Shown: positions 8,357 through 15,848 of the stretch, one piece after another
Position numbering within the stretch: the stretch's first letter is position 1
How the letters are laid out: each line of letters starts with the position of its first letter
Origin: Acidimicrobiia bacterium
GTDB lineage: Bacteria; Actinomycetota; Acidimicrobiia; IMCC26256; PALSA-610
Direction of reading: 5' to 3'
Assembly (NCBI GenBank): GCA_017882905.1
Contig: JADGOO010000107.1
Location: 1-48,510, forward strand
DNA: 48,510 nt
Made by a program: the position numbers and the translations under genes
Notes under the pieces: model-generated
What the model saw: the letters and a program-made list of their open reading frames with translations, nothing else
The model's database searches: none
What the model was told of the DNA's origin: nothing

Positions 8357-9328
8357 TCAATTCCCCACCAACGGCACGACCTCACGGGCAAAGCGCTCGA
8401 GGCTCTCGCTCGACGGGTAGTCGCGGAACCACAGGACGAACTCGCCACACCCGGCGTCGACGTAGCCCTGGACCTTCTCGGCGACCTGTTCGACCGTGCC
8501 GACGAAGTGGTTGGCGACGTACTCGTCGTGCGGCACGTCGCCCCGCAGGCCGCCGCCCACGGCCTCGAGCCAGCGCCGCAGATCCGCCTCGGTGTCGAAG
8601 AGCCGGCAGTCGGGCCCGTGGGTCCGCGTGATGCTCGCGAAGTCGCGCCCGATTGCATCGCAATGCTCGGCGAGCACCTTGCTCTTGTGGATGAAGGCGT
8701 CGAGCCCCGTCTGCCAGTTGGTGTGCGAGGCGTGCTTGGCGGCCACCCGCAGCGTCTTGCGCTCGCCGCCGCCACCCACCCAGATCTGGGGCGGGTCTTG
8801 GAGCGGTTTGGGGTCGCAGTAGGCGCCGTCGAGGTGCACGAAGCGGCCGTCGTAGGTCACCGTCTCGTCGGACCAGAGGCGCCGGATGGCGTCGAGCGCT
8901 TCGTCGAGCAGCGCGATGCGCGTACCGGGCGACGGGAACTCGTAGCCATACGCCGCGTACTCACGCTCGTACCAGCCGGCACCGAGACCGAAGATCAAGC
9001 GGCCGCCCGAGAGCACGTCGACGCATGCCGCGGTCTTGGCGAGCAGCCCGACGTTGCGGTACGCGGCGCAGGTGACGAGCTGGCCGAGCCCGATGGTGGT
9101 GGTGTGCTGCGCGACGGCGGCCAGGAGCGTGAACGCTTCGAAGGTGTGCGTCGCCTCCCGGCGCGGCACGGTCTCGACATGGTCGTAGACCCAGAGGTGG
9201 TCGTAACCGAGCGCTTCGGTGAGGCGCGCGATCTCCTTGCTGCGTTCCCACGCGTCGGCCGCCGCGACGCCCGAGTACTCGAGCTTCCAGCCCTGCGGGA
9301 CGAACGCGCCGTACTTGATGGTCCTCAA
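8357..9328 (-). CDS. LLM-class, probably F420-dependent, oxidoreductase
   Basis: A 323-residue TIM-barrel protein of the luciferase-like monooxygenase superfamily. Typical segments are YDHLWVYDHVET near the N-terminus, TTIGLGQLVTCAAYRNVGLLAK, GGRLIFGLGAGWYEREY and PPQIWVGGGGERKTLR. F420 use is inferred from family and lineage, not from a single residue. The TTG start at 9328 overlaps the stop of the VOC gene (TTGA), with GGAG 5 nt upstream; starting further upstream would only enter the neighbour's coding sequence. It is the last gene of the alcohol dehydrogenase-VOC-LLM operon and is expected to follow the regulator acting at 10844-10859. Confidence 0.82.
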   Translation of the reverse strand: MRTIKYGAFVPQGWKLEYSGVAAADAWERSKEIARLTEALGYDHLWVYDHVETVPRREATHTFEAFTLLAAVAQHTTTIGLGQLVTCAAYRNVGLLAKTAACVDVLSGGRLIFGLGAGWYEREYAAYGYEFPSPGTRIALLDEALDAIRRLWSDETVTYDGRFVHLDGAYCDPKPLQDPPQIWVGGGGERKTLRVAAKHASHTNWQTGLDAFIHKSKVLAEHCDAIGRDFASITRTHGPDCRLFDTEADLRRWLEAVGGGLRGDVPHDEYVANHFVGTVEQVAEKVQGYVDAGCGEFVLWFRDYPSSESLERFAREVVPLVGN

Positions 9329-9765
9329 ACCTTCTCCCACGCCTTCTCCCACCACTGCACCTCGACCATCATCGGGAGGATGTAGCCGATGTAGCACGCG
9401 GTGATCGCGATCGTTCCGTGGTCGTCGCGGTGCTTGTCGATGATGTCGACGCGATCGTCGCGTTCCTTGTACGCCTGGGCGAGCGCGAGGATCTCGTCGA
9501 GCTCGGACTCCGTGCCCACCGAGAAGCCGTAGTGGTCGAGGCGTGGGCAGGCCATCGGCTGGTCCTCGCCATGGATGAACACGAACTGCTCGAGCGTGTA
9601 GGTCTGGAACACGAGCCGCTTGCCGTCGATGTCCATCATCGGCAAGTGCGTCCAGCCGAACACCTCGGAGTAGAACGCTTTGAGGTCTTCACGGTCCTGA
9701 CCGCCGATGACCTCGTGCGGCACGCTCATCGCGACATGGTTGAAGTGGGGCTTGCGGCCGGACAT
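9325..9765 (-). CDS. VOC-family (glyoxalase/dioxygenase fold) protein
   Basis: A 146-residue protein with two beta-alpha-beta-beta-beta repeats. Candidate metal ligands are in HFNHVAMSV at the start, RLDHYGFSV in the middle and MVEVQWWE near the end, as in glyoxalase I and extradiol-type VOC enzymes. EDLKAFYSEVFGW is the usual helix of this fold. The reaction is not predictable. It sits between a zinc dehydrogenase and an LLM oxidoreductase: the ATG at 9765 shares one base with the upstream stop (TGATG), a GGAGGA ribosome site is present, and the stop overlaps the TTG of the LLM gene. Confidence 0.75.
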   Translation of the reverse strand: MSGRKPHFNHVAMSVPHEVIGGQDREDLKAFYSEVFGWTHLPMMDIDGKRLVFQTYTLEQFVFIHGEDQPMACPRLDHYGFSVGTESELDEILALAQAYKERDDRVDIIDKHRDDHGTIAITACYIGYILPMMVEVQWWEKAWEKV

Positions 9766-10823
9766 CACACGCTCCTCCTGGGAACGACCATCACCTTCGC
9801 GGCGAGCTGCCCGTCGTTGAGCGCGACGCAGGCGTCGACGAGCCCATCGAGCGGCACGTCGTCGGCCTCCACGAGCAGGTCGAGTGGAACCCGACCGGAT
9901 GCGAGCAGGTCGAGGGCACGGGGGAAGCCATCGTGGTCGTAGACGAAGCTGCCCGTGATCATGAGCTCGTTGAGCAGGATCCGGTTGTTGTCGAAGCGTG
10001 GCTTGGAGATGCCCGCGCCCACGAGCACGAGCATTCCGCCCCGCTTCAGCTGCGCCAGGCCCGCTTCGATCGCGCCGCGCACGCCCGAGCACTCGAGCAC
10101 CACATCGAAGGGCTCCGCCACGATGTCGTGCGGCATCGGCGGGATCTCGAGATCGTCGGGGTGCACGGTGCTCGCGCCGAGCAGCTCGCACAGCGCTCGG
10201 CGCGTCTCGTGCGGCTCACTCACGACCAGATCAGTCACGCCCTCGGCCCGCAACGCCGCCACCGACAGGAAGCCGATCGGGCCGCCCCCGGTGATGAGGT
10301 AGCGCTTCGCGGGATCCGCGCCCCCGGCTCGCGTGATCCCGTGCAACGCGACCGCCATCGGCTCCACCAGCGCGGCGTGCTTCAGGTCGAGCCCGGCGGG
10401 AACCCGCAGGATCTGATCGGCGTGCATCTTCTTGTAGCGCGCGAACGCACCCATCCAATCGCCGTCGTCGGCACCCACGCGACCGCGATCCAGGCAGAGC
10501 GACGGGCGGTTCGCGAGGCAGTACTCGCAACGACCGCAGCGCGGCGACGGCCCACCCACGACCGCATCGCCCGGTCGCCAATCGGTGACCGCGTCGCCGA
10601 CCGCGACGACCGTGCCCGAGAACTCATGGCCCTCCACGGAGCCCGGCTTGCCCGCGCCCGGCCAGTGCACCACGAAGTGGAGGTCGCTGCCGCAGATGCC
10701 GCAGTAGCCCACCTCGAGCAGCACGTCGTCGGGCCCCAATGCGGGAACCGGGAGCTCCTCGATGCTCACATCGCGAATGCCCTGGAACACCGCCGCAGGC
10801 ATCGTCGCGGGCAGATCAGCCAT
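9765..10823 (-). CDS. Zinc-dependent medium-chain alcohol/polyol dehydrogenase
   Basis: A 352-residue MDR enzyme. Catalytic zinc ligands are the Cys in YCGICGSDLHF and the His-Glu of EGHEFSG. The structural zinc site is the four-cysteine lobe CGRCEYCLANRPSLC. The Rossmann motif is ITGGGPIGFLSVAAL, and EPHETRR after the second strand suggests NAD preference. It should oxidise an alcohol or polyol to a carbonyl in the cytoplasm; the substrate is unknown. ATG 10823 is chosen because GAGATT lies 6 nt upstream with TTGACA 18 bp before it, so the mRNA is probably leaderless, and because homology starts with MPAAVFQG a few residues in. It leads the dehydrogenase-VOC-LLM operon and carries a palindromic operator over its -35. 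Confidence 0.85.
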   Translation of the reverse strand: MADLPATMPAAVFQGIRDVSIEELPVPALGPDDVLLEVGYCGICGSDLHFVVHWPGAGKPGSVEGHEFSGTVVAVGDAVTDWRPGDAVVGGPSPRCGRCEYCLANRPSLCLDRGRVGADDGDWMGAFARYKKMHADQILRVPAGLDLKHAALVEPMAVALHGITRAGGADPAKRYLITGGGPIGFLSVAALRAEGVTDLVVSEPHETRRALCELLGASTVHPDDLEIPPMPHDIVAEPFDVVLECSGVRGAIEAGLAQLKRGGMLVLVGAGISKPRFDNNRILLNELMITGSFVYDHDGFPRALDLLASGRVPLDLLVEADDVPLDGLVDACVALNDGQLAAKVMVVPRRSV

Positions 10824-10843
10824 GGTCGCAATCTCGCCGCAAC

Positions 10844-10859
10844 CTGACACCAATGTCAA
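10844..10859. promoter_or_regulatory. Palindromic operator site 1 over the -35 of the dehydrogenase operon
   Basis: CTGACA-CCAA-TGTCAA. On the minus strand the right half-site is a perfect TTGACA -35 (10859-10854), followed after 18 bp by GAGATT (10835-10830) and 6 nt later by ATG 10823. Binding here would block RNA polymerase. Confidence 0.65.
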
Positions 10860-10912
10860 GTATCGGGATGGCGTTGCCCACCCCGCTCGCCTGTGCTCGC
10901 GCCCGGCGGGCT

Positions 10913-11611
10913 TCACGAGAACATCGGGTTCACGCGCGTGTCGGGGGTGTCAGTGTCGCCCGCGAGGGCCCACAGGTAGTACATGGCGCAGCCTGGTGCT
11001 GCCACCACGGGATGCTCGTCGGCGGTGATGCGCACGATGTCGCCGTCGCGCACCACGATCGGCGCGTCGCCGCCACCGTGGCCGTCACCGAGCGCTACGT
11101 GCACGCCGAAGCCGTGCCGCGGCGCGAAGCGGTACAAATAGATCTCCTCGTGGGTGTGCTGGTGCGGCGGCCAGCTCGACCAGCCACCCGGCGGGTTGAG
11201 CGTCTCGCCCACCACCAGCTCACCGTGCGCCACATACGTGCGCACCCGACGCGCCGTGACTCCCGAGCCGCGATCCTCGTCGGGCACGACCGCCGGATCG
11301 ATGATGCGCGCCGCCGCGGGCCGCCGGCTCCACCGCCACACGACCGTCGCCTCGAGATCTCCGGCGAGCGCGAACGCCGTGTCGGGACCGATCACGGCCG
11401 ACCAGCCCGGGCCGGCGAACACATCGTCACGGCCCGCCACGTCGGCGGTCTCCTCGCCCGCCGTCAACGAGCCGCTGCCGCGCTCCACGAGCACCCACGC
11501 ACACGCATCGCGTGTGCGACCGCGCAGCGCGCCGCGGCTGCGGGCCACGCCGATGCGCCCGTCGACTCCCGCCGCGAGCAGCTCGTCGACGGCCCCGTCG
11601 AGGTCGATCAC
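10913..11611 (-). CDS. iolB: 5-deoxy-glucuronate isomerase-like cupin (IolB family)
   Basis: A 232-residue two-cupin protein. The diagnostic IolB stretch is present: NPPGGWSSWPPHQHTHEEIY with its metal-binding histidines and glutamate, then YRFAPRHGFG, and HPVVAAPGCAMYYLW near the end. IolB converts 5-deoxy-D-glucuronate to 5-dehydro-2-deoxy-D-gluconate in myo-inositol breakdown. No other iol gene is in the window, so either the rest lies elsewhere or this paralogue acts on another sugar acid. The GTG start at 11611 has TAGCGT 8 nt upstream (leaderless). It is divergent from the deacylase gene, with operator site 2 in the shared 95-bp region. Confidence 0.78.
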   Translation of the reverse strand: MIDLDGAVDELLAAGVDGRIGVARSRGALRGRTRDACAWVLVERGSGSLTAGEETADVAGRDDVFAGPGWSAVIGPDTAFALAGDLEATVVWRWSRRPAAARIIDPAVVPDEDRGSGVTARRVRTYVAHGELVVGETLNPPGGWSSWPPHQHTHEEIYLYRFAPRHGFGVHVALGDGHGGGDAPIVVRDGDIVRITADEHPVVAAPGCAMYYLWALAGDTDTPDTRVNPMFS

Positions 11612-11671
11612 AGCCGCCGACGCTATATCTCGATCCAGGCGCCGCGATGCGCTGGCCGCGATCGGGCTCGC

Positions 11672-11687
11672 CTGACACGAACGTCAG
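11672..11687. promoter_or_regulatory. Palindromic operator site 2 in the iolB/deacylase divergent region
   Basis: CTGACA-CGAA-CGTCAG. On the plus strand the first half-site is the -35, with a 17-bp spacer to TACGCT (11695-11700) and 6 nt to ATG 11707. The operator therefore overlaps the -35 and spacer of the deacylase promoter. Confidence 0.65.
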
Positions 11688-11706
11688 TCAGGCGTACGCT
11701 CGCGCC

Positions 11707-13371
11707 ATGGCTGACATCGTGATCCGAGGCGGCACCGTGATCGACGGCACCGGCTCGCCGGGCACACGCGCCGACGTCGCGATCGACGGCGACACGATCG
11801 TCGAAGTCGGCAACGGTCTGCACGGCGACCGAGAGATCGACGCCACGGGCCACACCGTGACGCCCGGCTTCATCGACATCCACTCGCACTACGACGCGCA
11901 GGTCTTCTGGGATCCTGCGCTCACCCCGTCGTCGTACCACGGCGTCACCACCGTCGTGGCCGGCAACTGCGGCTTCTCCATCGCGCCCGTCAAGCCACGC
12001 GACCGCGAGCTGCTCGTCAAGACGCTGATGCACGTCGAAGACATGAGCCCCGACACTCTGTTCGCCGGCGTGCCCTGGGACGACTTCGAGACCTTCCCGC
12101 AGTACCTCGATGCGATCGAAAGTCGTGGCACTGTCCTCAACTACGCGTGCTACGTGGGGCACACCGCTGTGCGCATGTATGTCATGGGCGAGGAGAGCTA
12201 CGAACGTGCGGCCACGGCCGACGAGCTCGCAACCATGCGCGGCATCGTCGCCGAGGCGATGGCCGCCGGCGCGGCAGGCTTCGCCACGAGCGCGTCACCC
12301 ACCCACTCCGGCGAGGGCGGCCGACCCGTGCCCTCACGCGTCGGTGACCTCGCCGAGCTACGCGAGCTGCTCCTGCCGCTGAAGGACGCGCACCGGGGTG
12401 TGGGTGCGCTCCTGCCCGGCGGCGTGATCAAGAACAGCCAGATGTTCGACCTGCAACGAGAGATCGGCCGACCCTTCACCTGGACGGCGCTCCTCACGCT
12501 CAAGGGGTCCGACTACCACGAGCGCGTCATCAACGAGCACGACGCCGCCTGGTCCGACGGTGTCGAGGTGTGGCCGCAGGTGAGCTGCCGACCGCTCGTG
12601 TTCCAGATGAACCTCATCGAACCGTTCACGTTCAACATGCGACCGGCCTTCGCCGAGCTCGTCGATCGGCCGCTCGCCGAGCGCATCGCCGCGTACCGGT
12701 CACCCGAGTGGCGGGCGCGCGCGTGGGACGACCTCACGGGTGGCCGCGTGCTGCCGCCGAACTGGGATTCGATGCAGATAGCGGAGAGCGCCACCCACCC
12801 CGAGCTCGTCGGCCGTTCGGTGCTCGAGCTCGCCACCGAGCGGGGCGTGAACCCATTCGAAGCCATGCTCGACATCGCGCTCGAAGAAGACCTGCAGACC
12901 CGCTTCTGGTCGGTGCTCGCCAACAACAACGCCGACGGCATCGCGTGGCTGCTGCCGCGCGACAACGTGCTGTTCGGGCTCGCCGACTCCGGCGCGCACG
13001 TATCGCAGCTGTGCGACGCGTGCTTCGCGACCGACCTGCTCGGCAGCTGGGTCCGAGACCAGGGTGTGATGTCGCTCGAGCGAGCGGTGCACAAGCTCAC
13101 GGCCGAGCCGGCCGGCGTGTTCGGCTTCACCGACCGCGGCGTGATCGCGCCCGGGATGCGCGCCGACATAACCGTGTTCGACGCCGAGACCGTCGCGCCC
13201 GGCCCGTTGCGCCGCTGGCACGACTTCCCCGCGAACGGTGAGCGCCTCACCGCGCCCGAGCCCGTCGGTCTCGCGCACACGCTCGTGAACGGCGTGCCGA
13301 TCCGCGTCGACGGCGTCTCGGAGCCGAGCGGCGCGGGCCATCGACCGGGGCGAGTGCTGCGCGGGCGCTGA
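11707..13371 (+). CDS. N-acyl-D-amino-acid deacylase-like amidohydrolase (amidohydrolase 3 family)
   Basis: A 554-residue metal-dependent amidohydrolase. The order is typical: IVIRGGTVIDGTGSPGTRAD (small beta domain), PGFIDIHSHYDAQ (metal HxH), VAGNCGFSIAP (the Cys used by D-aminoacylases as a ligand), SPTHSGEGGRPVPSR, and FGLADSGAHV with the metal-binding Asp. The usual second histidine of an ISHLK-type motif is not obvious, so substrate range may differ. It is expected to hydrolyse N-acyl or similar amide bonds. ATG 11707 follows a TACGCT box by 6 nt, without a ribosome site, so the message is probably leaderless. It converges on the nucleotidyltransferase gene with only 2 nt between stops. 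The neighbouring hydantoinase genes suggest a shared amide-catabolism theme. Confidence 0.78.
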   Translation: MADIVIRGGTVIDGTGSPGTRADVAIDGDTIVEVGNGLHGDREIDATGHTVTPGFIDIHSHYDAQVFWDPALTPSSYHGVTTVVAGNCGFSIAPVKPRDRELLVKTLMHVEDMSPDTLFAGVPWDDFETFPQYLDAIESRGTVLNYACYVGHTAVRMYVMGEESYERAATADELATMRGIVAEAMAAGAAGFATSASPTHSGEGGRPVPSRVGDLAELRELLLPLKDAHRGVGALLPGGVIKNSQMFDLQREIGRPFTWTALLTLKGSDYHERVINEHDAAWSDGVEVWPQVSCRPLVFQMNLIEPFTFNMRPAFAELVDRPLAERIAAYRSPEWRARAWDDLTGGRVLPPNWDSMQIAESATHPELVGRSVLELATERGVNPFEAMLDIALEEDLQTRFWSVLANNNADGIAWLLPRDNVLFGLADSGAHVSQLCDACFATDLLGSWVRDQGVMSLERAVHKLTAEPAGVFGFTDRGVIAPGMRADITVFDAETVAPGPLRRWHDFPANGERLTAPEPVGLAHTLVNGVPIRVDGVSEPSGAGHRPGRVLRGR

Positions 13372-13373
13372 GC

Positions 13374-14114
13374 TCAGGCCACCCGTTCGCTGATCGCCAC
13401 GGCCGCGTCGACCACCTTGCGCTGCGCGGGGCTCAACACCCGCTCCACGCGCACGGCCGCCTGACGGAAGAGCGCGAGGGCAGCGAGGTCGGCGCCGCCC
13501 GGAGTGAGCCCGAGCGCGATGTCGAAGTCGCGCTCCCAGTCGTGGCCCATCACCGTCCCGACGAGCTCCCACAGCGAGTTCTCCGAGTCGAAGAACAGTC
13601 GGTGATGCGCGGCCATCAGCTTCGGTAGGCCGGTCGTCAACGCGACCCGCATCACCGCTGCGACGCGGAGTCGCCCAGCGGCGCGCACGCCCACGAGCCG
13701 GAAGACGTCTTCCGACCACGCCGTCACCTCGCGCGCCACGACACGGTCGCACTGCACGGCGATGCGATCCCATGTCCAGTCGTGCGCCGACTTCTGGAGC
13801 GACGCACCAATGCCGCTCGGATCGTGCAGCACCCGGGCCGTGCGCCACGACGGGACGACCCCACCGGCGTCGAGCGGCGAATCGAACAGCTCGCGCAGGC
13901 GCGCCGGCGTCTTCCACGACACCGAGACGAGCGCGCCATCGACCAGGTCGAGCGAGTGGGCCACACCTTCACCGATCGCGGTGATGTCGACGTCGGAGCC
14001 GTCGTGCGTGTCACCGCGCGCCACGCTGCCCACGACAGCGACCGCCAGCGCGCCCTGCGCGCCGAGCCGGGCCGCGACCTTCTCGGCAACCTTCGACAGA
14101 TCGGTGGTGGACAC
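13374..14114 (-). CDS. Nucleotidyltransferase-domain protein
   Basis: A 246-residue protein with a Pol beta-type nucleotidyltransferase core near residues 25-50. It reads AVVGSVARGDTHDGSDVDI, the GS-x(n)-DxD pattern of MNT/KNTase proteins, and a helical C-terminal region follows. Such domains transfer nucleotides to small molecules or proteins; the target here is unknown. The GTG start at 14114 lies 2 nt after the stop of the acyl-CoA ligase, so the two are almost certainly co-transcribed. That is unusual for a catabolic operon, and regulation by nucleotidylation is a speculative possibility. No HEPN partner is next to it, so a MNT/HEPN toxin-antitoxin pair is not supported. Confidence 0.7.
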   Translation of the reverse strand: MSTTDLSKVAEKVAARLGAQGALAVAVVGSVARGDTHDGSDVDITAIGEGVAHSLDLVDGALVSVSWKTPARLRELFDSPLDAGGVVPSWRTARVLHDPSGIGASLQKSAHDWTWDRIAVQCDRVVAREVTAWSEDVFRLVGVRAAGRLRVAAVMRVALTTGLPKLMAAHHRLFFDSENSLWELVGTVMGHDWERDFDIALGLTPGGADLAALALFRQAAVRVERVLSPAQRKVVDAAVAISERVA

Positions 14115-14116
14115 GG

Positions 14117-15769
14117 TCAGACGCGCAGGGCGGCGCGCAGCCGGAACTTCTGGATCTTGCCGCTCGGGGTGCGCGGGAACTCGCCCACCTCGCGCAGCTC
14201 CTCGGGCCACTTCTGCTTGGCGAGACCGGCCGCGTCGAGGTGAGCGCGCACAGTAGCGAGGTCGGGCATGGCCATGCCGGACTGCATGCGGAAGAACGCA
14301 CACGCGTGCTCACCCAACCGTGGGTCGGGTGCGGCGACCACGGCAACCTCGGCGACGCCGGGCATGCGGATCAAGAGCTCCTCCACCTCGGCGGCACTCA
14401 CGTTCTCGCCGCCCCGGATGATGATGTCCTTCTTGCGGTCGGTGATCGACAACCAACCGTGCTCGTCGAGCACACCGATGTCGCCCGTGGAGTACCAGCC
14501 GTCGGCATCGATCGACTCCGCCGTGCGGGCCGGTTCTGTGTAGCCCCAGAAGCAGTCGGGCCCACGGCTCAAGATCTCGCCCGGTTCGCCGGCCGCCACA
14601 TCGGTCCCGTCGTCGCCGACGAGGCGCATGTCGACGCCAGGGAGCGCCGCACCATCGGTGAGCGCGCGCCGCTCCCACGGGTCGTCCCAGCCGCTGCCCG
14701 TGATCGAGGGATGTTCCGTGCACCCGAAGCTCCGCACCGTCTCGATCCCCATCGCACGCGCCCGTTCGCACACCGCAATCGGCACCGCGGCTCCCCCGAG
14801 GCCGATGCGCGCCATCAACGGACCGTGCACCGCGAGATCGAAGTCGGGATGGTCGAGCAGGCTCGTGAGGAAGAACGTCGCACCCTGCCCCGCGCTCAGC
14901 CGCTCCTCGGCCATCGCGGCGAGCACGCGCTTTGGATCCCACACGTCGATGAGGTGCACATGGCGCCGACGCCACACCGGCAGCAGCAACGCGGCGAGCA
15001 TGCCGATGCCATGCCCCACCGGTGCGCCCGTCAGCGAATCGATCGCCTCGGGATCCTCGAAGTCGTCGGGCATCGGGCTCTGCATCAATCCGAGCTGGCG
15101 GATCTCGGCGGTGATCGTGCGGTGCACGTGCACCACACCCTTGGGGTCGCTCGTGGTGCCACTCGTGTACGCGACGAGCGCCGGCGCACAAGGGTCGGTG
15201 GGCGCTGGCCCGTCGATCGGGTCGTAGGCGAGCAACGCGTCGAACGCGATCGCGTCGCTCGGAGTGTCGTCACCCACGACGGCGTGCCATTCGAGGTCGG
15301 GAAGGCCGCCCGCCTCGGCGCGGATCGCAGACAGGTTGGCGAGGAAGTCCTGCGCGCCGAAGCGGTCGGCGGTGATGAGCGCCCGCACGCGTGTCTTGCG
15401 CAGGATGTAGCCCACTTCCTTCGGGCCGTAGAAGTGCACGATCGGAACCACGACCGCGCCGAGATACGCAACGGCGTAGAACGCGGCCGCGGCCTCGACC
15501 CAGTTGGGCAGCTGAAACGCGACGCAGTCGCCCGGCCCGATGCCGCGCGCCCGCAAGCCGGCGGCGACGCGGCGAGCCATCATGTCGACGTCGGCGAAGC
15601 TCCCGCGCCACGGCCGCCGCTCCGAGCGCACGGTGAACTGATGGTCGGGCACGTCACGCAGGCCGGCGGCAAGGATCTGGCCGAGCGTCTCGTCGTTCCA
15701 GAACCCGTCGTGCACGTACCGCTGCGCTCGAGCTGCGTCCGGTTCGCGGGGCTGCCAGTCGAAGGTCAT
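14117..15769 (-). CDS. AMP-dependent acyl-CoA synthetase/ligase
   Basis: A 550-residue adenylate-forming enzyme. The P-loop-like A3 motif is YTSGTTSDPKGVVHVHRT, the A5/A7 region shows SFGCTEHPS and WYSTGDIGVLDEHG, the hinge is ITDRKKDIIIRGGENVSA, and the C-terminal catalytic lysine lies in TPSGKIQKFRLR. It activates a carboxylic acid to its CoA thioester; overall it resembles cyclohexanecarboxylate/medium-chain-type ligases more than acetyl-CoA synthetases. I took ATG 15769 (homology begins at FDWQPREP), but ATG 15811, six nt after a GATGAT box, would add 14 residues and fits the leaderless pattern seen elsewhere. It is divergent from hyuB across operator site 3 and is followed by the nucleotidyltransferase. 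Confidence 0.85.
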   Translation of the reverse strand: MTFDWQPREPDAARAQRYVHDGFWNDETLGQILAAGLRDVPDHQFTVRSERRPWRGSFADVDMMARRVAAGLRARGIGPGDCVAFQLPNWVEAAAAFYAVAYLGAVVVPIVHFYGPKEVGYILRKTRVRALITADRFGAQDFLANLSAIRAEAGGLPDLEWHAVVGDDTPSDAIAFDALLAYDPIDGPAPTDPCAPALVAYTSGTTSDPKGVVHVHRTITAEIRQLGLMQSPMPDDFEDPEAIDSLTGAPVGHGIGMLAALLLPVWRRRHVHLIDVWDPKRVLAAMAEERLSAGQGATFFLTSLLDHPDFDLAVHGPLMARIGLGGAAVPIAVCERARAMGIETVRSFGCTEHPSITGSGWDDPWERRALTDGAALPGVDMRLVGDDGTDVAAGEPGEILSRGPDCFWGYTEPARTAESIDADGWYSTGDIGVLDEHGWLSITDRKKDIIIRGGENVSAAEVEELLIRMPGVAEVAVVAAPDPRLGEHACAFFRMQSGMAMPDLATVRAHLDAAGLAKQKWPEELREVGEFPRTPSGKIQKFRLRAALRV

Positions 15770-15832
15770 GAGGCTTCCGCTGCCGTGTCCACTGCGACGG
15801 CTTCGCGGCATCGTTCGATCATCGTGCCTAGT

Positions 15833-15848
15833 CTGACACGCATGTCAG
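15833..15848. promoter_or_regulatory. Palindromic operator site 3 between acyl-CoA ligase and hyuB
   Basis: CTGACA-CGCA-TGTCAG, a perfect 6-bp-arm palindrome. It overlaps the last base pairs of the hyuB -10 box (TAGTCT, 15829-15834) and its ATG (15842). On the minus strand the other half-site could serve as a -35 (19 bp before GATGAT). One site could therefore control both operons. Confidence 0.65.

Noticed and set aside
8330-8357. Rho-independent terminator after the LLM gene
   Set aside because: The stem is only 7 bp with a 14-nt loop, overlaps the stop codon and lacks a U-tract.
13374-14114. MNT/HEPN toxin-antitoxin system
   Set aside because: The nucleotidyltransferase has no adjacent small helical HEPN gene; its neighbours are a ligase and a deacylase.
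15766-15823. An 18-codon leader peptide (ATG 15823) overlapping the acyl-CoA ligase start
   Set aside because: It overlaps the ligase ATG by ATGA and could be real, but no ribosome site or conservation can be shown; the alternative N-terminal extension from ATG 15811 uses the same bases.
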